This document shows positions 25,541 to 36,359 of a stretch of DNA of 64,000 nucleotides, in pieces. The first letter of the stretch is position 1. Each line of letters opens with the position of its first letter. A program made the translations under genes and the position numbers. The stretch comes from an uncultured Gammaproteobacteria bacterium (GTDB lineage: Bacteria > Pseudomonadota > Gammaproteobacteria > UBA6429 > Thiohalophilaceae): contig CAJYAN010000005.1 of assembly GCA_913064945.1 (NCBI GenBank), forward strand, positions 186,001 to 250,000, written 5' to 3'. The notes below the pieces were generated by a model, which did not search any database, was not told the DNA's origin, and saw only the letters and a list, made by a program, of their open reading frames with translations.

Positions 25541-25990
25541 TTAAGTTGATGGGGTGTTCAATTGTTGTAGCGCGGCCTGTAGTGCCAGCTCATAGCCCTG
25601 TGCACCCAGCCCACTAATCACGCCCACGGCGAGATCAGAAAAATAGGAATGCTGGCGGAAGGCTTCCCTGGCATGCACATTGGATAAATGAATTTCAATA
25701 AACGGAATCGCCACCGCGGCGAGGGCATCGCGAATGGCAACGGAAGTATGGGTGTAGGCCGCCGGGTTAATCAGAATGAAGGCGACTCCCTGCTGTTGGG
25801 CCTCCTGTACGCGACTGACCAGTTCATGCTCCGCATTACTCTGGAAGGTACTCAGCTGGTGACCTGCATTGCCGGCCAGCTCCGCCAGCTGCAGGTTAAT
25901 GGTCTCCAGGGTGGTGGTGCCATAGTGCCCCGGTTCCCGCGTACCCAGCAGGTTCAAATTTGGTCCATGTATTACCAGAATGTGTGCCAT
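25541..25990 (-). CDS. aroQ: type II 3-dehydroquinate dehydratase
   Basis: A 149-residue type II dehydroquinase of the shikimate pathway. The active-site segments are present: [17 protein letters not shown] (catalytic Tyr in the flexible loop), [28 protein letters not shown] and [15 protein letters not shown]. The length is standard. It is first in the aroQ-accB-accC run, a common gammaproteobacterial arrangement. A 218-base gap separates it from the upstream tlpA-like gene and probably holds the operon promoter; I could not pick a convincing -35/-10 pair there. Confidence 0.97.
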   Translation of the reverse strand: MAHILVIHGPNLNLLGTREPGHYGTTTLETINLQLAELAGNAGHQLSTFQSNAEHELVSRVQEAQQQGVAFILINPAAYTHTSVAIRDALAAVAIPFIEIHLSNVHAREAFRQHSYFSDLAVGVISGLGAQGYELALQAALQQLNTPST

Positions 25991-26208
25991 TATTGCTTTT
26001 TATAACTTGAGTTACGGGTGATTACAGCCAAAACACCGCTAGTTATCCGAAGATAGCGACTTTTACTGCCCCTTCTTACGGCCATAATGGAAGTAATTGT
26101 GCATGAGACGCGGAACAAAGTCCAGAAAAGGCCAGATTCCCGAATTTCGGCGCAGATAATAGCCAGTTTAGCGGACTTTACCCGTCTAGCCGATCACAAA
26201 TGGGCAGA

Positions 26209-26760
26209 TTACAACAGAGGTTTGATAATTTTTTCAGCTTCCGCATAGGTCAGCGCGCTGCTGTGGGTGGTGACAATCTTGCCGCTCCGGTCAATAAAGA
26301 CCGTATAAGGCAACACGCCAAAGCGGTTACCATAGGCCTTGGCCAGTGAAATCCCTTTCTCGTCACCGATCAGGACCGGGTAGTTAATCCCCATGGGGTC
26401 GACAAAATCGATAACATTCTGTCGTGTATCAATGGCGATACCGACAACGGCCAGCCCCTTGGCCTTATATGCCTGCTCCAGCTCGATAAATGCAGGGATC
26501 TCCTTGCGGCACGGAGGACACCAGGTCGCCCAGAAATTGATCATGACGACCTTGCCATTCCACTCCTTTGCCTGACGTTGTTTCCCGGCAATGTCCTGTA
26601 ACGAAAATTCAGGACGGTGTGTGGGCGTGCTGACATCTTCGCTTTTGCCCGGCGTTGGCTGGGCCACAGTGATGGCTGGAGTTGACCAGCGTTGGACAAC
26701 AAACCCCGTACCAAGTCCCAGAATGGCGACAATGATAAATATCCATGAAGACTTTTTCAT
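26209..26760 (-). CDS. TlpA/ResA-type membrane-anchored thioredoxin
   Basis: A 183-residue periplasmic thiol oxidoreductase. One N-terminal membrane anchor (about 5-22, WIFIIVAILGLGTGFVV) and a thioredoxin fold follow, with VVMINFWATWCPPCRKEIPA holding the WCPPC active site near residue 80, and VLPYTVFIDRSG with the cis-Pro. Members keep cytochrome c or other periplasmic cysteines reduced. It is 23 bases after dsbD, whose product is the natural electron donor, so the two probably form one periplasmic reduction pathway. Confidence 0.92.
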   Translation of the reverse strand: MKKSSWIFIIVAILGLGTGFVVQRWSTPAITVAQPTPGKSEDVSTPTHRPEFSLQDIAGKQRQAKEWNGKVVMINFWATWCPPCRKEIPAFIELEQAYKAKGLAVVGIAIDTRQNVIDFVDPMGINYPVLIGDEKGISLAKAYGNRFGVLPYTVFIDRSGKIVTTHSSALTYAEAEKIIKPLL

Positions 26761-26783
26761 ACGAATAAGCGCTCAAATAATAA

Positions 26784-29072
26784 TTAATTGTTCTTGAGCA
26801 CTTGCCGCACTCGGGTCAGAAACGTATTGGCATCCATTTCACCGACGATGCGATAGTTTCTAACCTCTTTACCACTCTTATCAAAAAACAAAATTGCCGG
26901 TGGTGCCTGTACCCCGACATATTTGTTCAAGGCACGATCCGTTTCATCGTTAGCCGTGATGTCAGCCTGTAATAAAACAAAATCCTTTAGTTGTGCCTGA
27001 ACCTGTGGGTTAGAGAAGACATAGTCTTCGAATTGTTTGCAATAGGTACACCAGTCCGCATAAAAGTCGAGCATGACATATTTACCGGAGGCGCTTGCGG
27101 CGGCAATTTCCCGCTTTAAATCCGCTTCCGACTTAATCCGCTTGAAGTGAAGCTCTTGCTGGGCCGCAACGGCACCACCGCCCGTACTGATCAGACTGGA
27201 GCCATGGAAGGGATCAGTGACATTGCGTGCCCCGGTCAGGCCACCGAGCATAACAATCACGCCGTACAGGATCAGGACGATACCGAGCCCCTTCCAGAGG
27301 CGCATCCAGCCGGAGGCCTCTTTTTGTAGTTGTTCCAGTGCGCCCATGTAGATCCCTGAGACGATAAACAGTGCTGACCACATCATCATCAGTAACTTGA
27401 CGGGAATAAAGCTGACGCGTTCGAGGAACAGGATGGCAATGGATAGCAGGATGACTCCCGCCACCGCCTTGACCACATCCATCCAGGTGCCGGCCTTGGG
27501 CATAAACTTACCACCGGTGGTACCGACGATTAACAGTGGCAGGCCGAGACCATTGCCAAGGACAAACATGGCGATAAAGCCGAGTAAAATGTTGCCTTCT
27601 TTGGCGGCCACGGCGAGTGCCCCAATCACGACAGGACCGGCGCAGGGGCCAATAATCAGGGCCGAGAGTGCGCCCATAATCGCAATACCGATAAAGGAGC
27701 CACCGCGTTGCTTGTTGCTGATTTCACTTAAGCGGCCCTGTAACGAGGCGGGCATCTGGATGGTGTAAAAACCGAACATGGAGAGTGCCAGCAGCACAAA
27801 CAGGATGGAAAAGGGAATCAATATCCAGGGGCTCTGGAAATAGGCCTGCAGGTTAACACCACCGGCAAACATGGCGACGACGGCGCCCATGACACCGAAG
27901 GTAATGGCCATGGACTCAACATAAACCAGCGACATGCCGAAGGCGCTGGCCGTGGTGACCTTCTCACCCTGACCAACAATGATCGATGACAGGATGGGAA
28001 TCATCGGATACATACAGGCAGTAAAGGCCAGCGCCAGTCCGCCGAGGAAAAAATAAATAATTATTTGCAGGAGACCGCCAGAGGCCAGCACCTGTGCCGA
28101 CTGGTCCTGTGCCGAGACAAACCCACCTGCCGTTGTCGTGGTCGCTTTATTAGCGGGAGTGGCAGCGGAGGTGTTGGTGGTCGCCGGTAATACCAGATCC
28201 AGTTTTCGGGTCTGCGGGGGATAACAGATCCCCTGTTTCTCGGCACAGCCCTGATAGATGACCTGTAGCGGCAGGGTCATTTGTGCCGGATTGCTGCGAA
28301 TTAGATTGAGCGTAAGGTCTGCCTGGTCGTGATAGACCTCGTAGTCTTTCTGCAGGACGGTATCGTGTTTTGGTTGTGCAGTGGAAAAGTCGACCTTGCC
28401 GATACGGACACCTGCGACGTTGTCCAGTTTAATATTGAACTTTTCTTTATAAAGATAATGATCCTTGGCAATCTGCCAGTGCAGTTTGACGGTATTACCG
28501 TCGATGACTTCATGCGAGAAGGCAAAGGCCTGGTCGACCGGCATGGGTCCACCGTTATCACCGAGACCGAGGGATTGACTCAATGAGGATAATGACTGGC
28601 TAATCGCCGACTTTGCCGCCGCCGGGGGTAATTCAATGCTGACTTTTTGTTGATGTGGCGGATAACAAATGCCGATCTCGGCGCAGCCCTGCGACTTGGC
28701 AGTGAGTTCCAGGGTACTGGCGGCCGAGGCGCTGCGAATAATGGGGATGCGGACTGACAGCTTGTCCTTGAATATTTCTACCTGGCCCTCACTGCCATCT
28801 GGGCGGATACCGTGATGCATCGTGCCCCTGGGCATTTCCGCGGCCCCCAGGGTGATACCGGCGCTGTTACTGACGAACTTAAACTTATCGAGATAGAGGT
28901 AATAACCCTTGGCCAGATCCCAGTCTACCCGGATAGCATCCGGGCCATCCGCACGGGCACTGATTTTGAAGGCCTGGTCCGGCATGAGCGGCTCTTCATC
29001 GGCAATTGCCGTGAGTGGCAGCAGACAGATAAGGAACAGACTTAAAAGGGAAGTGGCTATTTTATTTAACAT
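26784..29072 (-). CDS. dsbD: thiol:disulfide interchange protein DsbD with duplicated N-terminal domain
   Basis: A 762-residue DsbD, about 160-200 residues longer than typical. After a signal peptide (1-24) there are two tandem periplasmic alpha domains. The first (about 30-150) has GCAEIGICYPP and the second (about 170-295) GCAEKQGICYPP, each with the reactive Cys pair. The membrane domain (about 330-610) holds the two essential cysteines (FTACMYPMIPILS and GPCAGPVVIG). The C-terminal thioredoxin-like domain has YADWCTYCKQFE. DsbD carries electrons from cytoplasmic thioredoxin to periplasmic partners. The second alpha domain has one extra residue between its cysteines. It follows cutA by 6 bases and precedes a TlpA-like gene. 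Confidence 0.95.
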   Translation of the reverse strand: MLNKIATSLLSLFLICLLPLTAIADEEPLMPDQAFKISARADGPDAIRVDWDLAKGYYLYLDKFKFVSNSAGITLGAAEMPRGTMHHGIRPDGSEGQVEIFKDKLSVRIPIIRSASAASTLELTAKSQGCAEIGICYPPHQQKVSIELPPAAAKSAISQSLSSLSQSLGLGDNGGPMPVDQAFAFSHEVIDGNTVKLHWQIAKDHYLYKEKFNIKLDNVAGVRIGKVDFSTAQPKHDTVLQKDYEVYHDQADLTLNLIRSNPAQMTLPLQVIYQGCAEKQGICYPPQTRKLDLVLPATTNTSAATPANKATTTTAGGFVSAQDQSAQVLASGGLLQIIIYFFLGGLALAFTACMYPMIPILSSIIVGQGEKVTTASAFGMSLVYVESMAITFGVMGAVVAMFAGGVNLQAYFQSPWILIPFSILFVLLALSMFGFYTIQMPASLQGRLSEISNKQRGGSFIGIAIMGALSALIIGPCAGPVVIGALAVAAKEGNILLGFIAMFVLGNGLGLPLLIVGTTGGKFMPKAGTWMDVVKAVAGVILLSIAILFLERVSFIPVKLLMMMWSALFIVSGIYMGALEQLQKEASGWMRLWKGLGIVLILYGVIVMLGGLTGARNVTDPFHGSSLISTGGGAVAAQQELHFKRIKSEADLKREIAAASASGKYVMLDFYADWCTYCKQFEDYVFSNPQVQAQLKDFVLLQADITANDETDRALNKYVGVQAPPAILFFDKSGKEVRNYRIVGEMDANTFLTRVRQVLKNN

Positions 29073-29078
29073 GCGGAT

Positions 29079-29402
29079 TTATCTCACTGATTTGTTGATC
29101 CATTCCAGGTAACCTGGCAGGCCGGCGGTGATTGAGACCGCGACGATTTCCGGAAGTTCGTAAGGATGATGCTCGCGTAACTGGGTCTGTAAAGCTTCAT
29201 AGGCCGTTGTCGTCGTTTTAATCAAGAGCAGGGCTTCACTACTGGTCTCAATCTTGCCCTGCCAGGCGTAGACAGATTGTAGGCCATTAATGATGTTGAC
29301 GCAGGCGGCCAGTTGTTTACTGACGAGGCGTTCGGCCAACATATTGGCCGTTTCATCATCCGGACAGGTACAATAAACGAGCAGGGCCTCAGAAGTCATC
29401 AC
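29079..29402 (-). CDS. cutA: divalent-cation tolerance protein CutA
   Basis: A 107-residue CutA1-family trimeric protein. It contains YCTCPDDETANMLAERLVSK, LAACVNIINGLQSVYAWQGK and HPYELPEIVAVSITAG, the conserved core. It was named from copper tolerance in E. coli, but the molecular role is unsettled. It is upstream of dsbD by 6 bases, the common arrangement next to fxsA-groESL. The start gives a 107-residue product of normal size. Confidence 0.95.
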   Translation of the reverse strand: MMTSEALLVYCTCPDDETANMLAERLVSKQLAACVNIINGLQSVYAWQGKIETSSEALLLIKTTTTAYEALQTQLREHHPYELPEIVAVSITAGLPGYLEWINKSVR

Positions 29403-29497
29403 GTAACGATAACAGCGGGACCTGAGCCAGGCAAAAGGTATAATGCCACTTGAGGACTGTGCGTCACCACAGTTACCCCCGAATTTTGAGGTTACAC

Positions 29498-29959
29498 ATG
29501 TTTCGACTCCTGCTACTGCTCTTTATGGCCATCCCTGTCGTGGAGATTTATCTGCTCGTCCAGGTCGGCGAGCGCATTGGCGCGTTGCCGACGGTGGGGC
29601 TGGTGATCTTCACCGCCGTGCTGGGAGTCTGGCTCTTACGCAGGCAGGGGCTGGCAACCCTGACGCAGGTCCAGTTAGCCATGGCACAGGGCCAGTTGCC
29701 CGCGATTCCCTTACTGGAGGGGTTATTGTTGCTGGTGGCAGGCGCGCTTTTATTGACCCCCGGATTTTTCACCGATACGTTCGGCTTTTTGCTGATGATA
29801 CCGCCCTTGCGCCGAGCGCTGGCGCGGGCCGCGTTGCAGCAGGGTTGGTGGCGGATGAGTGGTCAGTTCCGCCAGACGGGTGATGAAGCAGCTGCTTCGC
29901 GGACCATTGAAGGTGAATTCACCCGGACAGAAGAAAAAAACGACCGCTTTCCTCGTTAG
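29498..29959 (+). CDS. fxsA: FxsA family membrane protein
   Basis: A 153-residue inner-membrane protein. It opens MFRLLLLLFMAIPVVEIYLL, then has an EIYLLVQVGERIGALPTVGL helix pair and LLEGLLLLVAGALLLTPGFFTDTFG, the conserved FxsA core. The charged C-terminal tail ends with a short acidic/basic segment. In E. coli FxsA overproduction relieves phage T7 exclusion; its normal role is unclear. I start at ATG 29498 (GAGG 8 bases upstream); the longer frame has no support. It is divergent from cutA and runs into the groESL promoter. Confidence 0.9.
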   Translation: MFRLLLLLFMAIPVVEIYLLVQVGERIGALPTVGLVIFTAVLGVWLLRRQGLATLTQVQLAMAQGQLPAIPLLEGLLLLVAGALLLTPGFFTDTFGFLLMIPPLRRALARAALQQGWWRMSGQFRQTGDEAAASRTIEGEFTRTEEKNDRFPR

Positions 29960-29965
29960 CCCCCC

Positions 29966-29993
29966 TTGACTCTGAAGAATTCGACCCTATTAT
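29966..29993 (+). promoter_or_regulatory. groESL promoter (sigma70-like, also sigma32-like)
   Basis: TTGACT (29966-29971) and TATTAT (29988-29993) with a 16-base spacer. The same stretch reads CCCTTGAC, a 14-base spacer and CCCTATTAT, close to the heat-shock sigma32 pattern. Its -10 abuts the CIRCE operator. Confidence 0.65.
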
Positions 29994-30019
29994 TAGCACT
30001 CTGTTTGTTTGAGTGCTAA
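29993..30019 (+). promoter_or_regulatory. CIRCE operator (HrcA-binding site) of groESL
   Basis: A perfect TTAGCACTC-N9-GAGTGCTAA (29993-30001 and 30011-30019), the exact CIRCE consensus. It sits at the expected transcription start of groESL, where HrcA represses. hrcA itself is not in this window. Confidence 0.95.
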
Positions 30020-30102
30020 TAACTGCCGGCCACAGGTTTTCCAAGGTGTTGCCGGAAAAGAACATAACTAGTTGAAATATATCTATTTAGGAGATAACCA
30101 AG

Positions 30103-30393
30103 ATGAAAATTCGTCCCTTGCACGATCGCGTCGTTGTACGCCGCATGGAAGAGGAACGCACCAGTGCTGGTGGTATCGTAATCCCTGACTCGGCCACTGA
30201 AAAACCTGCGCAAGGTGAAATCCTGGCAGTAGGTAAGGGCAAAATGGGTGATAGCGGTACTGTTACCCCAATGGACGTCAAAGTTGGCGACAAAGTGTTG
30301 TTTGGCAAATATGCCGGTACCGAAGTTAAGGTCGATGGTGAAGAAGTACTGGTCATGCGCGAAGAAGACATCATGGGTGTCGTCGAAGGCTAA
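30103..30393 (+). CDS. groES: co-chaperonin GroES
   Basis: A 96-residue co-chaperonin. It has [18 protein letters not shown], the mobile loop [17 protein letters not shown] and the end [14 protein letters not shown]. The length is normal. It caps GroEL rings and is the first gene of groESL, controlled from the CIRCE/promoter region. GGAG is 10 bases before the ATG. Confidence 0.98.
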   Translation: MKIRPLHDRVVVRRMEEERTSAGGIVIPDSATEKPAQGEILAVGKGKMGDSGTVTPMDVKVGDKVLFGKYAGTEVKVDGEEVLVMREEDIMGVVEG

Positions 30394-30407
30394 GTCTCAC
30401 TATTTAA

Positions 30408-32081
<1,674 letters not shown>

Positions 32082-32085
32082 TCCT

Positions 32086-32106
32086 GAACCTTCTGTCCGA
32101 AGGTTC
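32086..32106 (+). other. small hairpin after groEL
   Basis: Perfect 8-bp arms GAACCTTC (32086-32093) and GAAGGTTC (32099-32106), with a 5-base loop, starting 5 bases after the groEL stop. There is no T tract, so it is more likely a 3' stabilising stem than a terminator. Confidence 0.5.
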
Positions 32107-32130
32107 GGCCTAATCTAGAAGCCTGAACTC

Positions 32131-32165
32131 AAAAAGCCCTCGCCGATTGGTGAGGGCTTTTTTTT
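32131..32165 (+). terminator. rho-independent terminator of groESL
   Basis: Stem with arms GCCCTC (32136-32141) and GAGGGC (32152-32157), extended by CC/GG nearer the loop, flanked by A5 on the left and T8 on the right (32158-32165). A strong terminator for groESL and possibly bidirectional, serving the opposing methyltransferase gene. Confidence 0.92.
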
Positions 32166-32334
32166 GATCATACTCGGTGAACGTTAACAGACATCTGTTG
32201 TTTAGGTACGAACAGTTGAGTTTCATGTCCGGTCGATTGGCGGCCTTGCTGCAATTTTAGCATCGCGTGCTTTGGAGCAAACATCAACAAACCCCGTCGG
32301 GAACCGCAGGGCCATATTTCTTGTGTTTTAGACT

Positions 32335-33159
32335 TTAAGGTTTGAAGTGCCTGTCGCTCTGAAACCATGTGGAGGTATTGGTCTCAATATCACTGGTGCG
32401 AATGGCTTTGTAGATGGCGATTTTACCCAGCAGCATACCGGGACTCATGAGCGTGCCCAATGTTTTGCGATTACGCTTTTTCTGTTCTTTACCGCCTTCA
32501 CGGTTCTCACGCAGGATGTAGTGTAGAAATGAAAACAGATAAATAAACGGCGCAACTGGCAACATCAGCATCGAGTTCAGAGTACCTTTGTTGGTTGTCA
32601 CCTGGATATTTTCAAAGCCGTTCTTGCGCAGAATATAAATTAACTGCAGCGGGTTAAGGGGATTCACATGTCCCATGTTCAACCAGTATTCGTTATAGGG
32701 ACGGCGAAAGTAATCATAACAACCGGTGAAGAAAAAACGCAGGCGTGAGGCCAGGCTCAGGATATTCGGTGAGGTAACAATCAGCATGGAACCCGGGCTG
32801 AGGATACCGGCAAACTCCCGGATCAGGTGAAACGGGTTTTCGATGTGCTCGATGAGCTCAACGATAATACCGATATCATAGTGTTTATCGAGATTAAATT
32901 TTTCCTGGGCATTGACATAACGGCATTCAAAACCAAGGTTTTGATCGTTGATCTGCTGTGGCTCGATATCACCGCATTCTATTTCATAATTAATGCCTGC
33001 CGCTTCCAGCGCGTCACGAATGGCTTTGGAAAGGGCACCTTTTCCCGGCCCGATCTCAAGGATACTGATTTTTTCTTTATTCAGCTGCCTGGCCTGGGTA
33101 ATGACGGACTGCAGAACAATTTCGTTGACGCCTTTTGAAGATATTGAGCCGGTAATCAT
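32335..33159 (-). CDS. class I SAM-dependent methyltransferase
   Basis: A 274-residue methyltransferase if started at ATG 33157-33159, just before SISSKGVNEIVLQSV. Motif I is ISILEIGPGKGALSKAI; the acidic Asp/Glu contacts are at IECGDIEP, and IIVELIEHIENPFHLIREFA is the post-II segment. The C-terminal third is hydrophobic (PVAPFIYLFSFLHYIL) then highly basic. Substrate unknown; the fold is shared with methyltransferases of lipopolysaccharide and capsule loci, which begin 5 kb away. The frame stays open upstream to 33405. A start at 33264 would overlap the glnE ATG on the other strand and adds no conserved sequence, so I prefer 33159, though neither start has a clear SD. Confidence 0.8.
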   Translation of the reverse strand: MITGSISSKGVNEIVLQSVITQARQLNKEKISILEIGPGKGALSKAIRDALEAAGINYEIECGDIEPQQINDQNLGFECRYVNAQEKFNLDKHYDIGIIVELIEHIENPFHLIREFAGILSPGSMLIVTSPNILSLASRLRFFFTGCYDYFRRPYNEYWLNMGHVNPLNPLQLIYILRKNGFENIQVTTNKGTLNSMLMLPVAPFIYLFSFLHYILRENREGGKEQKKRNRKTLGTLMSPGMLLGKIAIYKAIRTSDIETNTSTWFQSDRHFKP

Positions 33160-33262
33160 GCGAGGTGTGGATACCTGTTTTATAAATTGATAAGTCAGTG
33201 TATCTTTAATTTTGATCCTATAAAAGAATATATGTTCTTTATCCCGAGGCAAGGAATCTATC

Positions 33263-36160
33263 ATGTTATCTGAATTGTCAGAGGCTATCGCCCAGCTACC
33301 GGTCGGCCTGCGTGGTCCGGTGGAGCAATATTGCGAAGAATTTATTGCCTCAGGACAGACAATCGCGCAACTAAAATCAACGGAGGTCATTACGAGTTTG
33401 CCCATGATATGGGCCTGTAGTGACTATGTGGCGCACTGCTGTGTGCGCTATACGGGCCTGCTGGAGGAACTCGAGGCGGATTTGTTGCGTTGTTATTCGC
33501 CGATGGATTTACGTCAGGCGCTGCAGCGGCGATTGAACGGGATCGAAACTGAGGCACAGCTCTCGGTTGCCCTGCGCCAGTTTCGTCGTCGTGAGATGGT
33601 ACGTATTATGTGGCGTGATATCGCCGGCTGGGCCGCACTGGAAGAGACCATGGCGGACCTTTCCACGCTGGCCGATGTCTGTCTCGACCTGGCGTTGGAT
33701 AAGCTCTATGCCTGGCAGTGCGTGGAACTGGGTACACCGTGCAATGCGCTCGGTGAGGCGCAGCGGCTTGTGATTATTGGTATGGGCAAGCTCGGCGCCG
33801 GTGAGCTGAATCTCTCTTCTGATATTGACCTGATCTTTACCTTCCCCGAGGCTGGCGAGGTGCAGGGGGGCCCGAGGCCCTTGAGTAACAGTGAATTTTT
33901 TACTCGCCTGGGACAGAAGTTGATCAATGCCCTGCATCAGCATACTGCCGAGGGTTTTGTCTTCCGCGTTGATATGCGCCTGCGACCGTTTGGTGACAGC
34001 GGTGCCCTGGTCGCCAGCTTTGATGCGATGGAGAGTTATTATCAGATTCATGGCCGCGAGTGGGAGCGCTTTGCCATGATCAAGGCCAGGGTCGTGGCGG
34101 GGGATCAGATGGCCGGAGCCGCGTTGATGCAGATGCTCAGGCCGTTTGTCTTTCGTCGCTATCTGGATTTCGGTGCCTACGAAAATCTGCGTGAAATGAA
34201 GGCGATGGTGGCGGCCGAGGTCAAACGTAAAGGCATGGAGCGCAACGTCAAACTGGGTGGGGGGGGGATTCGTGAGATCGAGTTCATCGCCCAGGTATTT
34301 CAGATCATCCGTGGGGGCCGGGAGATTGCCCTGCAGGACCGTCGTCTAATGGTCATCCTGCCGACGCTGGTAGGGCTGGATATCCTGCCGGAGTATGTCG
34401 CCACGGAGTTGCTGGAGTCATATCGTTTTTTACGTAATGTTGAACATCGACTCCAGGCCTGGCAGGACCAGCAAACCCATGCCCTGCCGGACGACGAACC
34501 GGGACAGACTCGCCTGGCCTATGCCATGGGATTTGCCGACTGGGATGCCTTTCGCGCACAACTGAATGAGTATCGCCAGCGGGTGCAGGAACAATTCGAT
34601 CAGGTGTTTGCTGCACCCCAAACCGAGGTGTCGGCGGAAGACGATCATGACCTGGAGGGGATCTGGTTTGGCCGGATTGAAAAAGACGCGGCGATTGAAA
34701 AATTACAGGTACTCGGATTTACCGAGGCCGCCAGTGTCTGGCAGCGCCTGCACCATCTGTACACCGGCCGCCAGTATCACGCCATGAGCGCCCAGGGGCG
34801 CACCCGCCTGGATCGCCTTATCCCGATGATGCTGCGTGCCGTCCTGCACTCGGAACAAGCGGACGTGGTGGTGGCACGCGTACTTGATCTGATTGAGAAT
34901 ATTGCCCGTCGTACGGTCTATCTTTCACTCTTAACCGAAAATCCGCTGGCCCTGTCGCAGCTGATTCGCCTGTGCGCCGCCAGCCCGTGGATTGCCCGCT
35001 ACCTGGCGCAGCACCCGATTTTGCTCGACGAGCTCATGGACTCGCGCAGCCTGTACGCACCACCAGAGAAGGCGGCGCTGATTCAGGACCTGCGCCAGCG
35101 CCTGTTGCAATTACCGGCGGAGGACCTGGAACAGGCGATGGATAGTCTGCGACATTTCAAGCAGAGCAGTGTCCTCAGTGTGGCGGCGGCGGATATTGCC
35201 GAGGTCCTGCCGTTGATGAAGGTCAGTGACCACCTGACCTGGATAGCCGAGACCATTCTGGAAGAGGTACTGGAACTGGCCTGGCAGCATCTGGTGAGTC
35301 GTCATGGCCGACCCGTCTGCGCCTCCGACGGGCGTCTGTGCGACAAGGGCTTTGCCATTATCGGTTACGGCAAACTAGGTGGCATTGAGCTGGGCTATGT
35401 CTCGGACCTTGACCTGGTCTTTATCCACGGCGCCGAGGACGAAAGCCTGGCGACCAATGGTGAGCGTCCATTAGCACTACAGACCTTTTTTGCCCGCCTG
35501 GGGCAACGTGTCATTCACATGCTGACGGCCCACACGGCCGGGGGGATTCTCTACGATACGGATATGCGGCTGCGGCCGGATGGGGCCTCGGGCATGTTGG
35601 TCACCAGCCTGAAGGCCTTTCGTGACTATCAGTTGAGCAAGGCCTGGGTCTGGGAGCATCAGGCGCTGGTGCGCGCCCGGGTGGTGGCCGGTGACCCGTT
35701 GATTGCGGAACAGTTTGAGGCCATTCGCGGCGAGGTCCTGAGCTTAGTTCGCGAGCCACCAGTATTGTGCCGGGAGGTGGTCGAGATGCGTGATAAAATG
35801 CGCCAGACCACTGACAAGGGTAAAAACGGCCTGTTTGACCTTAAGCAGGGGCGGGGAGGTATCGTTGATATCGAATTTATGGTGCAATATGGGGTCTTGG
35901 CCTGGGGCCATCGTCACCCGGCATTGATACGTTATACGGATAATGTTCGGCTATTGATGTTGTTTGCCAGTGAGGGCCTGATGTCGGCCGCCGACGCGGA
36001 TGTGTTGACGGATGCCTATCGTTGTTATCGGCAGCGACTGCACCGCATCAAGCTGATGGAGACCCCCGGTTTGATCCCGGAAGATGAGGTCAAGCAAGAA
36101 CGTGAGGCGGTATCCCGTATCTGGCAGCAGTGGTTACTGGAAGCCAACGGGGTAGCGTAA
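33263..36160 (+). CDS. glnE: bifunctional glutamine synthetase adenylyltransferase/adenylyl-removing enzyme
   Basis: A 965-residue GlnE that adds AMP to glutamine synthetase and removes it, according to PII state. The two nucleotidyltransferase domains are both present: N-terminal with GMGKLGAGELNLSSDIDLIF (about 173-192) and C-terminal with GYGKLGGIELGYVSDLDLVF (about 701-720). A central helical regulatory region separates them. The length is normal. It stands alone between a divergent methyltransferase and ilvE. An SD-like AAGGA lies 8 bases before the ATG. Confidence 0.97.
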   Translation: MLSELSEAIAQLPVGLRGPVEQYCEEFIASGQTIAQLKSTEVITSLPMIWACSDYVAHCCVRYTGLLEELEADLLRCYSPMDLRQALQRRLNGIETEAQLSVALRQFRRREMVRIMWRDIAGWAALEETMADLSTLADVCLDLALDKLYAWQCVELGTPCNALGEAQRLVIIGMGKLGAGELNLSSDIDLIFTFPEAGEVQGGPRPLSNSEFFTRLGQKLINALHQHTAEGFVFRVDMRLRPFGDSGALVASFDAMESYYQIHGREWERFAMIKARVVAGDQMAGAALMQMLRPFVFRRYLDFGAYENLREMKAMVAAEVKRKGMERNVKLGGGGIREIEFIAQVFQIIRGGREIALQDRRLMVILPTLVGLDILPEYVATELLESYRFLRNVEHRLQAWQDQQTHALPDDEPGQTRLAYAMGFADWDAFRAQLNEYRQRVQEQFDQVFAAPQTEVSAEDDHDLEGIWFGRIEKDAAIEKLQVLGFTEAASVWQRLHHLYTGRQYHAMSAQGRTRLDRLIPMMLRAVLHSEQADVVVARVLDLIENIARRTVYLSLLTENPLALSQLIRLCAASPWIARYLAQHPILLDELMDSRSLYAPPEKAALIQDLRQRLLQLPAEDLEQAMDSLRHFKQSSVLSVAAADIAEVLPLMKVSDHLTWIAETILEEVLELAWQHLVSRHGRPVCASDGRLCDKGFAIIGYGKLGGIELGYVSDLDLVFIHGAEDESLATNGERPLALQTFFARLGQRVIHMLTAHTAGGILYDTDMRLRPDGASGMLVTSLKAFRDYQLSKAWVWEHQALVRARVVAGDPLIAEQFEAIRGEVLSLVREPPVLCREVVEMRDKMRQTTDKGKNGLFDLKQGRGGIVDIEFMVQYGVLAWGHRHPALIRYTDNVRLLMLFASEGLMSAADADVLTDAYRCYRQRLHRIKLMETPGLIPEDEVKQEREAVSRIWQQWLLEANGVA

Positions 36161-36359
36161 CTGGAAGTTTATTTTTGGCCGCAGAGGTATCAAGCGCGCA
36201 GCGGTATTGGTTCTTAATCTGAAGATATCCCCGTTTCTCGTTTTAACCGAGAGTGGCTGATGTTAGGCAGAGAGGCGTTTTATATATTTTACTTTGCGTT
36301 CTCTACATCTTTGCGGTTTATAATTACTTGATGAAGTATGAAATTTAGGAGTAACAACG

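Noticed and set aside
32166-32334. Small RNA or gene between groESL and the methyltransferase
   Set aside because: No convincing promoter, terminator pair or coding frame; only the groESL terminator is supported.
33160-33405. N-terminal extension of the methyltransferase upstream of 33159
   Set aside because: It overlaps glnE and its promoter region and carries no conserved sequence.
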